A DNA stretch of 17,124 nucleotides from the NCBI GenBank assembly GCA_964411425.1, contig CAYPKW010000054.1, forward strand, positions 1-17,124, read 5' to 3'. Position numbers and translations under genes: made by a program. Positions 1 to 6,670 of this stretch are shown here, in pieces. Position 1 is the first letter of the stretch, and every line of letters begins with the position of its first letter. This stretch comes from CAYPKW01 sp964411425 (GTDB lineage Bacteria; Pseudomonadota; Alphaproteobacteria; Dongiales; Dongiaceae). The notes beneath the pieces are model-generated. The model searched no databases. It had not been told where the DNA came from and saw only the letters and a list, made by a program, of their open reading frames with translations.

Positions 1-686
1 AGGCGGGCCGCCAGCATCGACTTGCCGGCGCCCGGCGGCCCGATCATCAGCAGGTTGTGGCCGCCGGCCGCCACCACTTCGAGCGCGCGCTTGGCGGTCT
101 CCTGGCCCTTGATGTCCTTGAGGTCCGGCGCCGCGCGCGCGTCTCCGGCTAGCTTCGGTTCCGGTGGGCGCAGCACCTGCGCGCCCTTGAAGTGATTGAT
201 GAGGGCGAGCAGCGAGGCGGGCGCCAACACCTCGATGCCGCCGGCCCAGGCCGCCTCGCCGCCTTGGGCGGCGGGGCAGATGAGGCCGCGGCCCGCGCCC
301 GAGGCCGCGATCGCGGCCGGCAGCACGCCGGCCACCGCGGCCAGCGTGCCGTCGAGCCCGAGTTCGCCCAAGGCGGTGAAGCCCGCCATGTCGTCCACCG
401 AGACGATGCCCATCTCGGCCAGCAGGCCTAGCGCGATCGGCAGGTCGTAATGACTGCCTTCCTTGGCGAGGTCGGCCGGCGCCAGGTTCACCGTGATGCG
501 GCGCGCCGGCAGCGCCAGCCCGATGGAGCCCAGCGCGGCGCGCACCCGCTCGCGGCTCTCCGCCACCGCCTTGTCCGGCAATCCTACGATCGCGAACGTG
601 GGCACGCCCGGCGCCACTTGCACCTGGACGTCGACATCGACGACGTCGACCCCCTGGAATGCTACGGTGTTGATGTGCGCGACCAT
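1..686 (-). CDS. comM: YifB/ComM family Mg-chelatase-like AAA+ ATPase, N-terminal part (3' end outside window)
   Basis: Reading leftward from an ATG at 686, the protein begins MVAHINTVAFQGVDVVDVDV and continues open for 228 codons to the window edge. The first ~170 residues match the ChlI-like N-terminal domain of YifB/ComM, including the VGLPDKAVAESRERVRAAL and NLAPADLAKEGSHYDLPIAL stretches. A Walker A motif, GPPGAGKSM, sits at about residues 217-225, just before the edge; Walker B and the C-terminal domain are not in the window. In the family this is a cytoplasmic hexameric helicase that promotes branch migration during natural transformation. A GAGGAGG stretch lies about 18 nt before the ATG, so a TTG two codons upstream is a possible alternative start; the conserved MVA beginning favours 686. 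It is transcribed divergently from the ABM gene. Family identity is firm; a role in this organism is inferred. Confidence 0.93.
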   Translation of the reverse strand, partial: MVAHINTVAFQGVDVVDVDVQVQVAPGVPTFAIVGLPDKAVAESRERVRAALGSIGLALPARRITVNLAPADLAKEGSHYDLPIALGLLAEMGIVSVDDMAGFTALGELGLDGTLAAVAGVLPAAIAASGAGRGLICPAAQGGEAAWAGGIEVLAPASLLALINHFKGAQVLRPPEPKLAGDARAAPDLKDIKGQETAKRALEVVAAGGHNLLMIGPPGAGKSMLAAR

Positions 687-723
687 GGCCAATCGCCAGC
701 AATGCCTCCTCGAACGCCCGGCG

Positions 724-731
724 AGTATAGT
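724..731. promoter_or_regulatory. Candidate overlapping -10 elements in the comM/ABM divergent gap
   Basis: The sequence agtatagt reads TATACT on the minus strand (724-729), about 38 nt upstream of the comM start, and TATAGT on the plus strand (726-731), about 53 nt upstream of the ABM-like start. Both resemble sigma-70 -10 hexamers in an otherwise GC-rich gap. No convincing -35 hexamer is visible in either direction, so this is a weak prediction. Confidence 0.2.
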
Positions 732-783
732 GTCGTGTTCGGGCCGACGCTAATGGCGGCGCGGCGAGGGAGGCGGGAGAACG

Positions 784-1086
784 ATGATCGGGCGGCTGTG
801 GCACGGCTGGACGGCCCCGGCGACCGCGGACGACTACGAGTCGCTGCTGCGGACCAACATCCTGCCCGGCATCCACCGGGTCGCGGGCTACAAGGGCGCG
901 TACCTCTTGCGCCGGCCCGCCGGGAACGAGGTCGAGTTCATTACGCTTACTTTCTGGGAGTCCATGGACGCGGTGCGCGCCTTCGCCGGGCCCGAGGGCA
1001 AGTCCGTAGTCCCGCCCGAGGCGCGGCGCCTGCTCGCCCGCTTCGACGACGCCGCGGTCCATTACGAGGCGGCCTGGTGCCCGTGA
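784..1086 (+). CDS. Antibiotic biosynthesis monooxygenase (ABM)-like dimeric alpha/beta-barrel protein
   Basis: A 100-residue protein starting MIGRLWHGWTAPATADDYES. Its length and pattern fit the ABM/dimeric ferredoxin-like barrel superfamily: an initial strand (GRLWHGW), a helix (ADDYESLLRTNILPGI), a YKGAYLLRR strand, a VEFITLTFWESMDAVRAF strand-helix unit, and a final strand ending HYEAAWCP. No cofactor-binding motif is visible, and members of this fold range from cofactor-free monooxygenases to proteins with no known activity, so the reaction cannot be assigned. A GGGAGG/GGGAG stretch just before the ATG is a good ribosome binding site. The stop is 10 nt before the next gene, whose Shine-Dalgarno (GAGGAGAG) overlaps this stop codon, indicating co-transcription with the DUF1989 gene. 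Confidence 0.72.
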   Translation: MIGRLWHGWTAPATADDYESLLRTNILPGIHRVAGYKGAYLLRRPAGNEVEFITLTFWESMDAVRAFAGPEGKSVVPPEARRLLARFDDAAVHYEAAWCP

Positions 1087-1096
1087 GGAGAGCGAC

Positions 1097-1726
1097 ATGA
1101 GCGGTGAGGTAGCGGGCCGGGTGCTCCGCGACGAGATCGTGGCGCCGGGCGCCCCCTGGGGTGGCGTGGTGCGGCGCGGCGAGCGCTTGAGGATCGTCGA
1201 CCTCGAAGGCAGGCAGGGGGTCGATTTCCTCTGCTACAACGCGGCTGCGCCGGAAGAGCGCTACCACGCGCCCAACACCATCAAGAAGGCGTGCACGCTG
1301 GCGCTCGGCAAGGGCCACGTTCTCTATTCCGATGTCGCGCGGCCTATGTTCACACTCGTCGAGGATACCTGCGGCGACCACGACACCATCGGGGGCTGCT
1401 GCAGCGAGCCGAGCAACCGCATGCTGTACGGCGTTCCAGGCGTGCCGGGCTGTCGCGAGAACTTCCTCAAGGCGCTCGGCCCCTTCGGCCTCGGCCGCAA
1501 GGACATCGTGCCGAACGTGAACTTCTTCTGCCGCGTGCCCGTGCGGCCGGGCAATCGGCTCCTCGACCTCGTCTTCGACCAGGCGCCCTCGGGCCCCGGC
1601 GATTTCGTCGAGCTCGAGGCCGCGATGGACGCGATCGTGGCGATCTCGAACTGCCCGCAGGTGAACAACCCCGCCGCGGGCGGCCGTCCGACGCCGATCC
1701 GGGTTGTGGTTTGGGTGCCGCGCTGA
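1097..1726 (+). CDS. DUF1989 / urea carboxylase-associated family protein (UAAP2/CgdB-like)
   Basis: The 209-residue product matches the DUF1989 family. Visible family features are the GRQGVDFLCYN strand (~35-45), NTIKKACTLALGKGHVLYSD (~56-75), a cysteine/histidine-rich VEDTCGDHDTIGGCCSEPSN segment (~87-106), GRKDIVPNVNFFCRV (~134-148) and a late ISNCPQ motif. The VEDTCG.HDT and GL G..DIVPNVNFF pattern is the one I associate with urea amidolyase-associated protein 2. Some proteins of that type have been shown to be subunits of carboxyguanidine deiminase (CgdAB) in guanidine assimilation. No urea or guanidine carboxylase gene is present in this window, so the substrate here is open. It lies 10 nt after the ABM-like gene and 35 nt before the phosphatase-fold gene, in one apparent operon. 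A second, distinct DUF1989 paralog lies on the opposite strand at 2934-3536. Confidence 0.82.
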   Translation: MSGEVAGRVLRDEIVAPGAPWGGVVRRGERLRIVDLEGRQGVDFLCYNAAAPEERYHAPNTIKKACTLALGKGHVLYSDVARPMFTLVEDTCGDHDTIGGCCSEPSNRMLYGVPGVPGCRENFLKALGPFGLGRKDIVPNVNFFCRVPVRPGNRLLDLVFDQAPSGPGDFVELEAAMDAIVAISNCPQVNNPAAGGRPTPIRVVVWVPR

Positions 1727-1761
1727 GCGGAGCGGCGCTGTCGGCGGCAGGGAGAAAGCAC

Positions 1762-2841
1762 ATGCCCGTGACGTTTCGTCTAGCCACCTTCAACGTCGAG
1801 AACCTGTTCGAGCGCGCCAAGGTGCTGAACCTCGCGAGTAACGAGGACATGGAGGCGAAGCTGCGCCAGATCGCCGACCTGCAAGGCCTACTGCGGCAGG
1901 AGCCGTACGACCGAGCGGCGATCTGGCAGGCCTACCGGGCGCTCAGCAACTACATCGACATTCGGGAGAACAGAGGGAAACTGTTCCGCCGCCGGGGCAA
2001 TGCGAATGTTGGGATCGCCGCAAGCGGCCCGGGCGACTGGGACGGGGAAACCTATTTCAAGAGGGCGAAATTCTCCGAGACCCAGCGGCAGAATACCGCG
2101 ACCGTGGTCAAGGCGGTCAAGGCGGACGTGCTGTGCCTGGTCGAGGCGGAGTCCCTCGAAGTCATGCGGGCCTTCAACACGGACCTGCTGAACAGCAGGT
2201 ACAAGGTCCATCTGCTCATCGACGCCTTCGATCCTCGCGGCATCGACCTCGGGCTTTACAGCCGGGAATGGAAGCCCCTCGAACTAAAGACCCACATGTT
2301 CGATAGGGCGGGCGCGCAACGTTTGTTCAGTCGCGATTGCCTGGAAGTGGCGCTTGCACTTCCCGACGGGACTCCACTTTTTCTCCTCCTCAATCACTTC
2401 AAGAGCAAGCACGGCGGGGACACGCCGGAGAACAAAGAGAAGCGCCGCCGTCAGGCGGCGAAGGTCGCGGAGCTCGTGGCCCGGTTCGACCTCGGAACGC
2501 AGCTCGTCGCCGTGCTGGGCGACTTGAACGACACGCCGGACAGTGCGCCCCTAGGTTCCCTGCTGACGGCTCCCGGCCTTCACGATGTGCTGGCGAGGCA
2601 GTTTTCGAACCCGCAGGACCGCTGGACCTACCACTACAGGAACGAGTTCAACCAGATCGACTACATCCTCGCCTCGACGGCTCTCATGGACCGTTTCCGG
2701 AACGCCGGCGTCGAGCGCCGCGGGATCGCGGACCTCGACCGGCTCACCGATGGGGCCGAGTCGTCGTTCACGGGCGTCACGAGCTGGCGAGACGCCGCTT
2801 CCGACCACGCCGCGGTCTGGGCCGAGTTCTCGCTCCCGTGA
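1762..2841 (+). CDS. Endonuclease/exonuclease/phosphatase (EEP) family protein
   Basis: The start is the ATG at 1762, preceded by AGGGAGAAAG; the reading frame is open further upstream only as an overlap with the DUF1989 gene. The 359-residue product has the EEP (DNase I/AP endonuclease/inositol phosphatase) signature. LATFNVENLF (7-16) carries the first metal-site Asn. ADVLCLVEAES (121-131) carries the metal-binding Glu128. NHFKSK (211-216), VLGDLNDTP (251-259), NQIDYILAS and a terminal SDHAAVWAEF (catalytic Asp/His 348/349) follow. Between the first strand and the catalytic Glu strand there is an atypically long, helical, charged insert (about residues 20-105). No signal peptide is apparent, so it is probably cytoplasmic. 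The substrate (DNA, phosphoinositide-like or other phosphodiester) cannot be read from sequence. By eye the gene is less GC-rich than its neighbours, which could mean it was acquired separately. Confidence 0.87.
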   Translation: MPVTFRLATFNVENLFERAKVLNLASNEDMEAKLRQIADLQGLLRQEPYDRAAIWQAYRALSNYIDIRENRGKLFRRRGNANVGIAASGPGDWDGETYFKRAKFSETQRQNTATVVKAVKADVLCLVEAESLEVMRAFNTDLLNSRYKVHLLIDAFDPRGIDLGLYSREWKPLELKTHMFDRAGAQRLFSRDCLEVALALPDGTPLFLLLNHFKSKHGGDTPENKEKRRRQAAKVAELVARFDLGTQLVAVLGDLNDTPDSAPLGSLLTAPGLHDVLARQFSNPQDRWTYHYRNEFNQIDYILASTALMDRFRNAGVERRGIADLDRLTDGAESSFTGVTSWRDAASDHAAVWAEFSLP

Positions 2842-2859
2842 CCGCGCACCGCCCGCTGC

Positions 2860-2919
2860 CTAGCGTCTTGCCGCCTGCTCGAAGCCTTCCAGCACGTTGA
2901 CCGCGTTGACGCCGAGCGC
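2860..2919 (-). pseudogene. Duplicated 3'-terminal remnant of a deacetylase (APAH/HDAC-like) gene
   Basis: Read leftward, this stretch encodes about 20 residues ending VNVLEGFEQAARR and a TAG stop. It matches the last residues of the deacetylase encoded at 3576-4613 (VNVLEGFEQGAKR). At the DNA level 2860-2919 aligns with 3576-3635 without gaps; by eye 54 of 60 bases agree, including a run of 27 identical bases, and the stop codon occupies the same position. The rest of a second deacetylase gene is absent, because the DUF1989 gene (stop at 2934) lies where it would be. It is best read as the tail left after duplication and deletion. Confidence 0.75.
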
Positions 2920-2933
2920 GTCGGGCGGTTTCG

Positions 2934-3536
2934 TTATCCTACCTCGACCAGCAGTTCGGTGGGTCCGCCGGGAGCGTTGATGGTCCAGCCGGGTAGGTCG
3001 AGGTCGAAGGGGCAGGAGGACACGACGCAGATGAGATCGCGCCGCGCCGCCAGCTCGACGTAGCCGCCGGGCGGCACCTCGTTGGGCGGCGAGGCGAGCG
3101 CGCCGTCGGCGCCGACCTCGGTGTTGGTGAAGAAGTTGACCGGCTGGGGCACGACCGCGACCGCGTGGCCCAGCCGCGCCATGGCCGAGCGCAGGTTCTC
3201 CGAGCAGCTCGCATGCGGCCCCTTCACCCCGAACTCTTCGTAGCGGGCCTGGTCGCAGGCGGCGAGCAGCATGTCGTGCATGCCACGGGCGCCGTCCGCC
3301 ACGAAGTCGAGCATCGGCCGGCGGAAACGACTGAGGAACGTGTCGCCCGCGCGCGGGCGGATCGACCGGGTGGCGACCCAGGTGTGCATGGGCGACAGCC
3401 ATTCCTGCGGGTCGTCGGCGGCGAAGGCGAAGAAGTCGGCCGCCTGCCGGCCCTTGGGTGTGATGACGCGGATGCGCCGGCCCGCCGCCACCGCGACGCC
3501 AAGCCCGCCCCTCGCCGGAACCTCGAAAGTCGTCAT
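2934..3536 (-). CDS. DUF1989 / urea carboxylase-associated family protein (second paralog)
   Basis: The 200-residue product starts MTTFEVPARGGLGVAVAAG. DUF1989 features seen are KGRQAADFFAF (~28-38), SPMHTWVATRSIRPRAGDTF, RPMLDFVADG...MHDMLLAACD (~73-95), CSENL followed by a helix, VPQPVNFFTNT and a late VSSCPFDLDLPGW motif. It is clearly divergent from the family member at 1097-1726: it lacks that protein's VEDTCG segment but keeps the central CD/H and late SC positions, as in the general DUF1989 type. It is the last intact gene of the leftward polyamine block, 39 nt after the deacetylase stop, and is followed by a deacetylase-tail remnant. Cgd-type carboxyguanidine deiminases consist of two DUF1989 subunits, so the pair in this window could be partners, but they lie on opposite strands and this is untested. 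Confidence 0.82.
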   Translation of the reverse strand: MTTFEVPARGGLGVAVAAGRRIRVITPKGRQAADFFAFAADDPQEWLSPMHTWVATRSIRPRAGDTFLSRFRRPMLDFVADGARGMHDMLLAACDQARYEEFGVKGPHASCSENLRSAMARLGHAVAVVPQPVNFFTNTEVGADGALASPPNEVPPGGYVELAARRDLICVVSSCPFDLDLPGWTINAPGGPTELLVEVG

Positions 3537-3575
3537 GCGATGCCCCGCTGTGGGCGCGGGCGACCCGCGCCGGCC

Positions 3576-4613
3576 CTATCGTTTCGCCCCTTGCTCGAAG
3601 CCTTCCAGCACGTTGACCACGTTGACGCCGAGCGCCTCCACCGCGTAGCCCCCCTCCATGACGAACAGCGTCGGGCGCCCGGCGCCGGCGATCGTCTCGC
3701 CCATGCGCGAATAGTCGTCGCCCTTGAGCTTGAACTTCGAGATCGGGTCCTGCTCGAACGTGTCGACGCCGAGCGAGACCACGAGCGCGTCGGGCGAGAA
3801 ACCTCTGATCCGGCGCATCGCCGTTTCAAGCGCCGGTTTGTAGGCGTCCCATGTAGCACCCCAGCGCAACGGGAGGTTGAGGTGGAACCCGCGCCCGGCG
3901 CCGGCGCCGATCTCGTCGGCGTGGCCGGCGAAGAACGGGTACTCCTGCTTGGGGTCGGCGTGGATCGAGACGGTGAGCACGTCGGAGCGCTCGTAGAAGA
4001 TCTCCTGGGTCCCGTTGCCGTGGTGGTAGTCCACGTCGAGGATGGCGACCCGCTCGGCGCTGGCGTCGCGGAAGGCCTGCGCCGCGATGGCGGCGTTGTT
4101 GAAGAAACAGTAGCCGCCGTAAAAGTCGCTGCCGGCGTGGTGTCCGGGCGGCCGGCACAGCGCGAACGCGGCCGCGGCGCCGGCGCTCACCAGCTTGCGC
4201 CCGGTAAGCGCCACGTTGGCGGCGGCCGTAATGGCGCGCCAGGTGCCGGCGGTGATCGGCGTGCCGGCGTCGAAGGAGTAGTATCCAAGCCGGCCGTCGA
4301 TCGATTCGGGCTCGACGGCGCGCATGCCGCGCGTCATCCAGTTGAGCGGCAGCGCATCGTAGGCGCCATGCGCCTTCACCCAGTCGTCCCAGGCGACGCG
4401 CAAGAACTCGACGAACCCCGCCTTGTGCACGCGCTTCACCGGCTCGATGCCGAAGTCCTCCGGGGCCACGATCTCGCCCAGGCGCCGGTCGCGCACCCGC
4501 GCGAGGATGATCTCGGCACGCTTCGGCATCTCGAAGCACGGCACCAACTTGCCGTCGATCAACTCGGACTTGCCGTCCTGCAGCCGGTGGTCCTCGGTGT
4601 AGACGGTCTTCAT
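3576..4613 (-). CDS. aphA: Acetylpolyamine amidohydrolase (class II HDAC-like deacetylase)
   Basis: The 345-residue product has the arginase/deacetylase fold and is about the length of characterised acetylpolyamine amidohydrolases (APAH). The catalytic set is complete: RPPGHHAG gives the His158/His159 dyad, DVDYHHGNGTQ gives zinc ligands Asp195 and His197, GVDTFEQDP gives the third zinc ligand Asp284, and EGGY gives the transition-state Tyr323. These positions coincide with the numbering I recall for the Mycoplana ramosa APAH. In that family the enzyme removes acetyl groups from N-acetylputrescine, -spermidine or related amides in the cytoplasm. The ATG at 4613 follows the nitrilase stop by 2 nt, so the two are translationally linked. 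The neighbouring PotFGHI-type transporter strongly favours a polyamine substrate over proteins. The final ~20 codons are duplicated at 2860-2919. The gene symbol is by family similarity only. Confidence 0.9.
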   Translation of the reverse strand: MKTVYTEDHRLQDGKSELIDGKLVPCFEMPKRAEIILARVRDRRLGEIVAPEDFGIEPVKRVHKAGFVEFLRVAWDDWVKAHGAYDALPLNWMTRGMRAVEPESIDGRLGYYSFDAGTPITAGTWRAITAAANVALTGRKLVSAGAAAAFALCRPPGHHAGSDFYGGYCFFNNAAIAAQAFRDASAERVAILDVDYHHGNGTQEIFYERSDVLTVSIHADPKQEYPFFAGHADEIGAGAGRGFHLNLPLRWGATWDAYKPALETAMRRIRGFSPDALVVSLGVDTFEQDPISKFKLKGDDYSRMGETIAGAGRPTLFVMEGGYAVEALGVNVVNVLEGFEQGAKR

Positions 4614-4615
4614 GC

Positions 4616-5536
4616 TCAAGCCCCGGCGGGATCGTCGATGATGACGTGCTCGGCGCTCCAGGCGCCGGGCCAGACCTCGGCCGCGCCGCGCCGCCCGCGG
4701 CGCGCCTCGCCCACCGGCAGGTCGCGGGCGACCAGCATGGGCCCCGGCCCATCGGTCTCGCTCCACGGGCCGATCGAAGCGGCGGCGCCGGTCTCTCCGA
4801 GCGCCACCTCGCAGGGGATGAACGCGGCGGCGCCCGAGCAGTTGCTCTCGCGCTCCTTGAGATGCGCCGGCGCGCCGATGGCGCCCACGGCGCAGACCAC
4901 GGCCTCCAGCTCGATCGCGCGCGCCTTGGCGCAGTCGAACACCCGCCGGTAGCCCGACAGATGCGCCGTCATGGACGGCACCAGAACGAGGTCGAGGTCG
5001 AGCCCAGCAAGCCGCGCCGAGAGCGCCGGCAACTCCACGTCGAGGCAGATCAGCGGCGTCAACCTCAGCCCCCGCCACTCCACTATCTTCACCCGGTCGC
5101 CGGGCTCGAGGAACCAGCCGTCGGGGTTCCTCTCGCCGGGGGTAAGCGCCAGCTTGTCGTAGGCCACGACCCGGCCGTCGGGCAGCATGAGCCAGGCGCG
5201 GTTGCGATGGCGCGGCCGGCCGGCATCGCCCTCGCCGTCCGCCACCGGCATGGTGCCGGCGAGCAAGGCCATGTCGTGCCTGGCGGGCAGCGGTGCGAGG
5301 GCCGCAAGGGCGGCCGGCGCCTGCTCGGCCATCCAGGCGATCTCGCGGTCGTGCGCCAGGCCTTCGGGCGCGAACGACAGCCACTGCGCGGACGCGTATT
5401 CGGGCATGACGAAGATGTCGGCACGCTCGGCCTTCGCTTCCGCCATCTGGGCGTCCACCGCCGCCGCCCAGGCCTCGACGCCGTTGAGGGGCCGCGCCAG
5501 GTTGGAGGCCCATAGCGCGACAGTCACGGTTTCCAT
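4616..5536 (-). CDS. Carbon-nitrogen hydrolase (nitrilase superfamily amidohydrolase)
   Basis: The 306-residue product shows the nitrilase-superfamily triad: Glu46 in VMPEYASA, Lys128 in AYDKLALTPGE and the nucleophile Cys164 in LICLDVELPAL. The GTMP strand before the Lys and the VPSMTAH...RVFDCAKARAIEL helix region are also typical. Members of this superfamily hydrolyse amides, N-carbamoyl compounds or nitriles in the cytoplasm. Given the adjacent acetylpolyamine deacetylase and polyamine transporter, an N-carbamoylputrescine- or amide-type substrate is plausible, but the sequence alone does not fix it. The ATG at 5536 is preceded by a GAGG Shine-Dalgarno; an upstream in-frame extension to 5965 only overlaps the binding-protein gene. 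It follows a strong terminator-like hairpin after the binding-protein gene and is 2 nt from the deacetylase start. Confidence 0.87.
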   Translation of the reverse strand: METVTVALWASNLARPLNGVEAWAAAVDAQMAEAKAERADIFVMPEYASAQWLSFAPEGLAHDREIAWMAEQAPAALAALAPLPARHDMALLAGTMPVADGEGDAGRPRHRNRAWLMLPDGRVVAYDKLALTPGERNPDGWFLEPGDRVKIVEWRGLRLTPLICLDVELPALSARLAGLDLDLVLVPSMTAHLSGYRRVFDCAKARAIELEAVVCAVGAIGAPAHLKERESNCSGAAAFIPCEVALGETGAAASIGPWSETDGPGPMLVARDLPVGEARRGRRGAAEVWPGAWSAEHVIIDDPAGA

Positions 5537-5550
5537 GGCGCCTCGCGACA

Positions 5551-5582
5551 AGAAAATGGCCGGGGGCGGCGCCCCCGGCCAC
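5551..5582 (-). terminator. Rho-independent terminator/attenuator between the binding protein and hydrolase genes
   Basis: On the minus strand an 11-bp perfect stem (arms 5571-5581 and 5557-5567) with a 3-nt loop is followed by ATTTTCT. The stem is almost entirely G-C. It lies 20 nt after the potF-like stop at 5602 and 15-20 nt before the nitrilase-family start, so it would end most transporter transcripts and let only read-through reach the catabolic genes. Confidence 0.75.
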
Positions 5583-5601
5583 GATGCTTGCGATCCGCCG
5601 C

Positions 5602-6639
5602 CTACTTCAAGAGGTCGGTCCAGATCTGGTTGTACTTGTCGGTGACCTCCTTCGGACAGGGCGGCACGAGCTCCGGCTTCATGCCCTCGGGAAGCTTGAA
5701 CTCCGGCGCGTCCGCGAACTGCGGATCGAGCTGCGCCATATATTGTTGGCTCCCCACGATCGCATTCGAGTACTTGGCGAAGTCGGAGACCAACGCCGCG
5801 TTCTCCGGGTCCATGACGAAATTCTGGAACAGTTTGGCGTTCTCCAGGTTGGGCGCGTCCTTGAGCACCGACACATTGTCCATCCAGCCCTCGATGCCTT
5901 CCTTCGGGAAGGAGAACGTCACGGTCGGTCGCTGCAGCCGGATTCGCATCGCCGCGCCGTTCCAAGTCTGGGTGAGGTCGACGTCGCCGCCGGTCATCTT
6001 GCCGATGGTGTCGTAGTCGAAGGTGCGCCAGGACTTCTTGGCCTCGGTGACCAAGGCATGGAGCTTCTTCAGGTCCTCCGGTTTGCCGTTACAGCGCGGC
6101 AGGCCGAGATAGCGCAGCCCGGCGTTGAACAGCGAGTTCATGTCGGGCAGCACGTTGATGCGGCCCTGCAGCTCGGCCGGCGGGTTGAACAATAGGGCCA
6201 GCGTGTTGACGTCGCCCGTGTACTTCTCGGTATCCACGGCAAACGCCGTCGTGCCCCACTGCCACGGCACCGTGTAGTTGCGGCCCGGGTCCCAGTAGAC
6301 ATCGACCCAGAACGGATCGACGTTCTTGAAGTTCTCCATCTGGTTGGGCTTGGTCTCGGCCAGCATGCCCTCTTCGAGCATGATCTTGACGGTGTAGTCG
6401 GAGGGCACGACGATGTCGAAGCCGGTGGCGCCGGCGCGTACCTTGGCCAGCATGGTTTCGTTCGAGTCGTAATCGTCGAGCGTTACCTTGACGTCGTAGG
6501 TTTGCTCGAACTTCTCGATCAGCTTGGGGTTGGTGTAGTCGCCCCAGTTGAAGATGTGCAGCTCGCCGGCGGCCCTCGCGGGCCCGCTGGCGAAGAGCAT
6601 GGCGGCGGCAGCCGCCATTCCCAACAATCGCCACAGCAT
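5602..6639 (-). CDS. potF: Periplasmic putrescine/spermidine-binding protein (PotF/PotD-like)
   Basis: The protein is 345 residues from the ATG at 6639. This start is preferred over the in-frame ATG at 6660 because AGGGAG lies at the right spacing before it and it gives a clean signal peptide: MLWRLLGMAAAAAMLFASG followed by PARA, with cleavage expected near residue 24. The mature N-terminus has HIFNWGDYTNPKLIEKFE, the polyamine-binding-protein opening (compare NWxDY in PotF). DIVVPSDYTVKIMLEEGML, the PWQWGTTAFAVD segment, TWNGAAMRIR and FSFPKEGIEGWMDNVSV are standard for the SBP family that includes PotD, PotF and related binding proteins. It would deliver a polyamine or similar cation from periplasm to the permeases. 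It is the fourth gene of the leftward transporter operon, 31 nt after the second permease, and a terminator follows it. Confidence 0.9.
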   Translation of the reverse strand: MLWRLLGMAAAAAMLFASGPARAAGELHIFNWGDYTNPKLIEKFEQTYDVKVTLDDYDSNETMLAKVRAGATGFDIVVPSDYTVKIMLEEGMLAETKPNQMENFKNVDPFWVDVYWDPGRNYTVPWQWGTTAFAVDTEKYTGDVNTLALLFNPPAELQGRINVLPDMNSLFNAGLRYLGLPRCNGKPEDLKKLHALVTEAKKSWRTFDYDTIGKMTGGDVDLTQTWNGAAMRIRLQRPTVTFSFPKEGIEGWMDNVSVLKDAPNLENAKLFQNFVMDPENAALVSDFAKYSNAIVGSQQYMAQLDPQFADAPEFKLPEGMKPELVPPCPKEVTDKYNQIWTDLLK

Positions 6640-6670
6640 GGTCGTCTCCCTGTTAACCATTCCAAATCCG

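Noticed and set aside
2860..3402. Minus-strand 180-codon frame ending in the deacetylase-like tail
   Set aside because: Except for its last ~20 codons it overlaps the DUF1989 gene out of frame and has shadow-like composition; only the tail remnant is kept.
3165..4952. A 595-codon plus-strand open frame across the DUF1989/deacetylase region
   Set aside because: It is antisense to three well-supported minus-strand genes with intact motifs, its translation is Arg/His/Gly-rich without family features, and such frames are common opposite GC-rich genes.
4646..5515. Plus-strand 289-codon open frame
   Set aside because: Antisense to the C-N hydrolase, whose catalytic triad is intact; no ribosome binding site or domain.
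5602..6660. Longer version of the potF-like gene starting at the ATG at 6660
   Set aside because: The ATG at 6639 has a well-placed AGGGAG and yields a normal signal peptide; the extra seven residues contain the Shine-Dalgarno itself.
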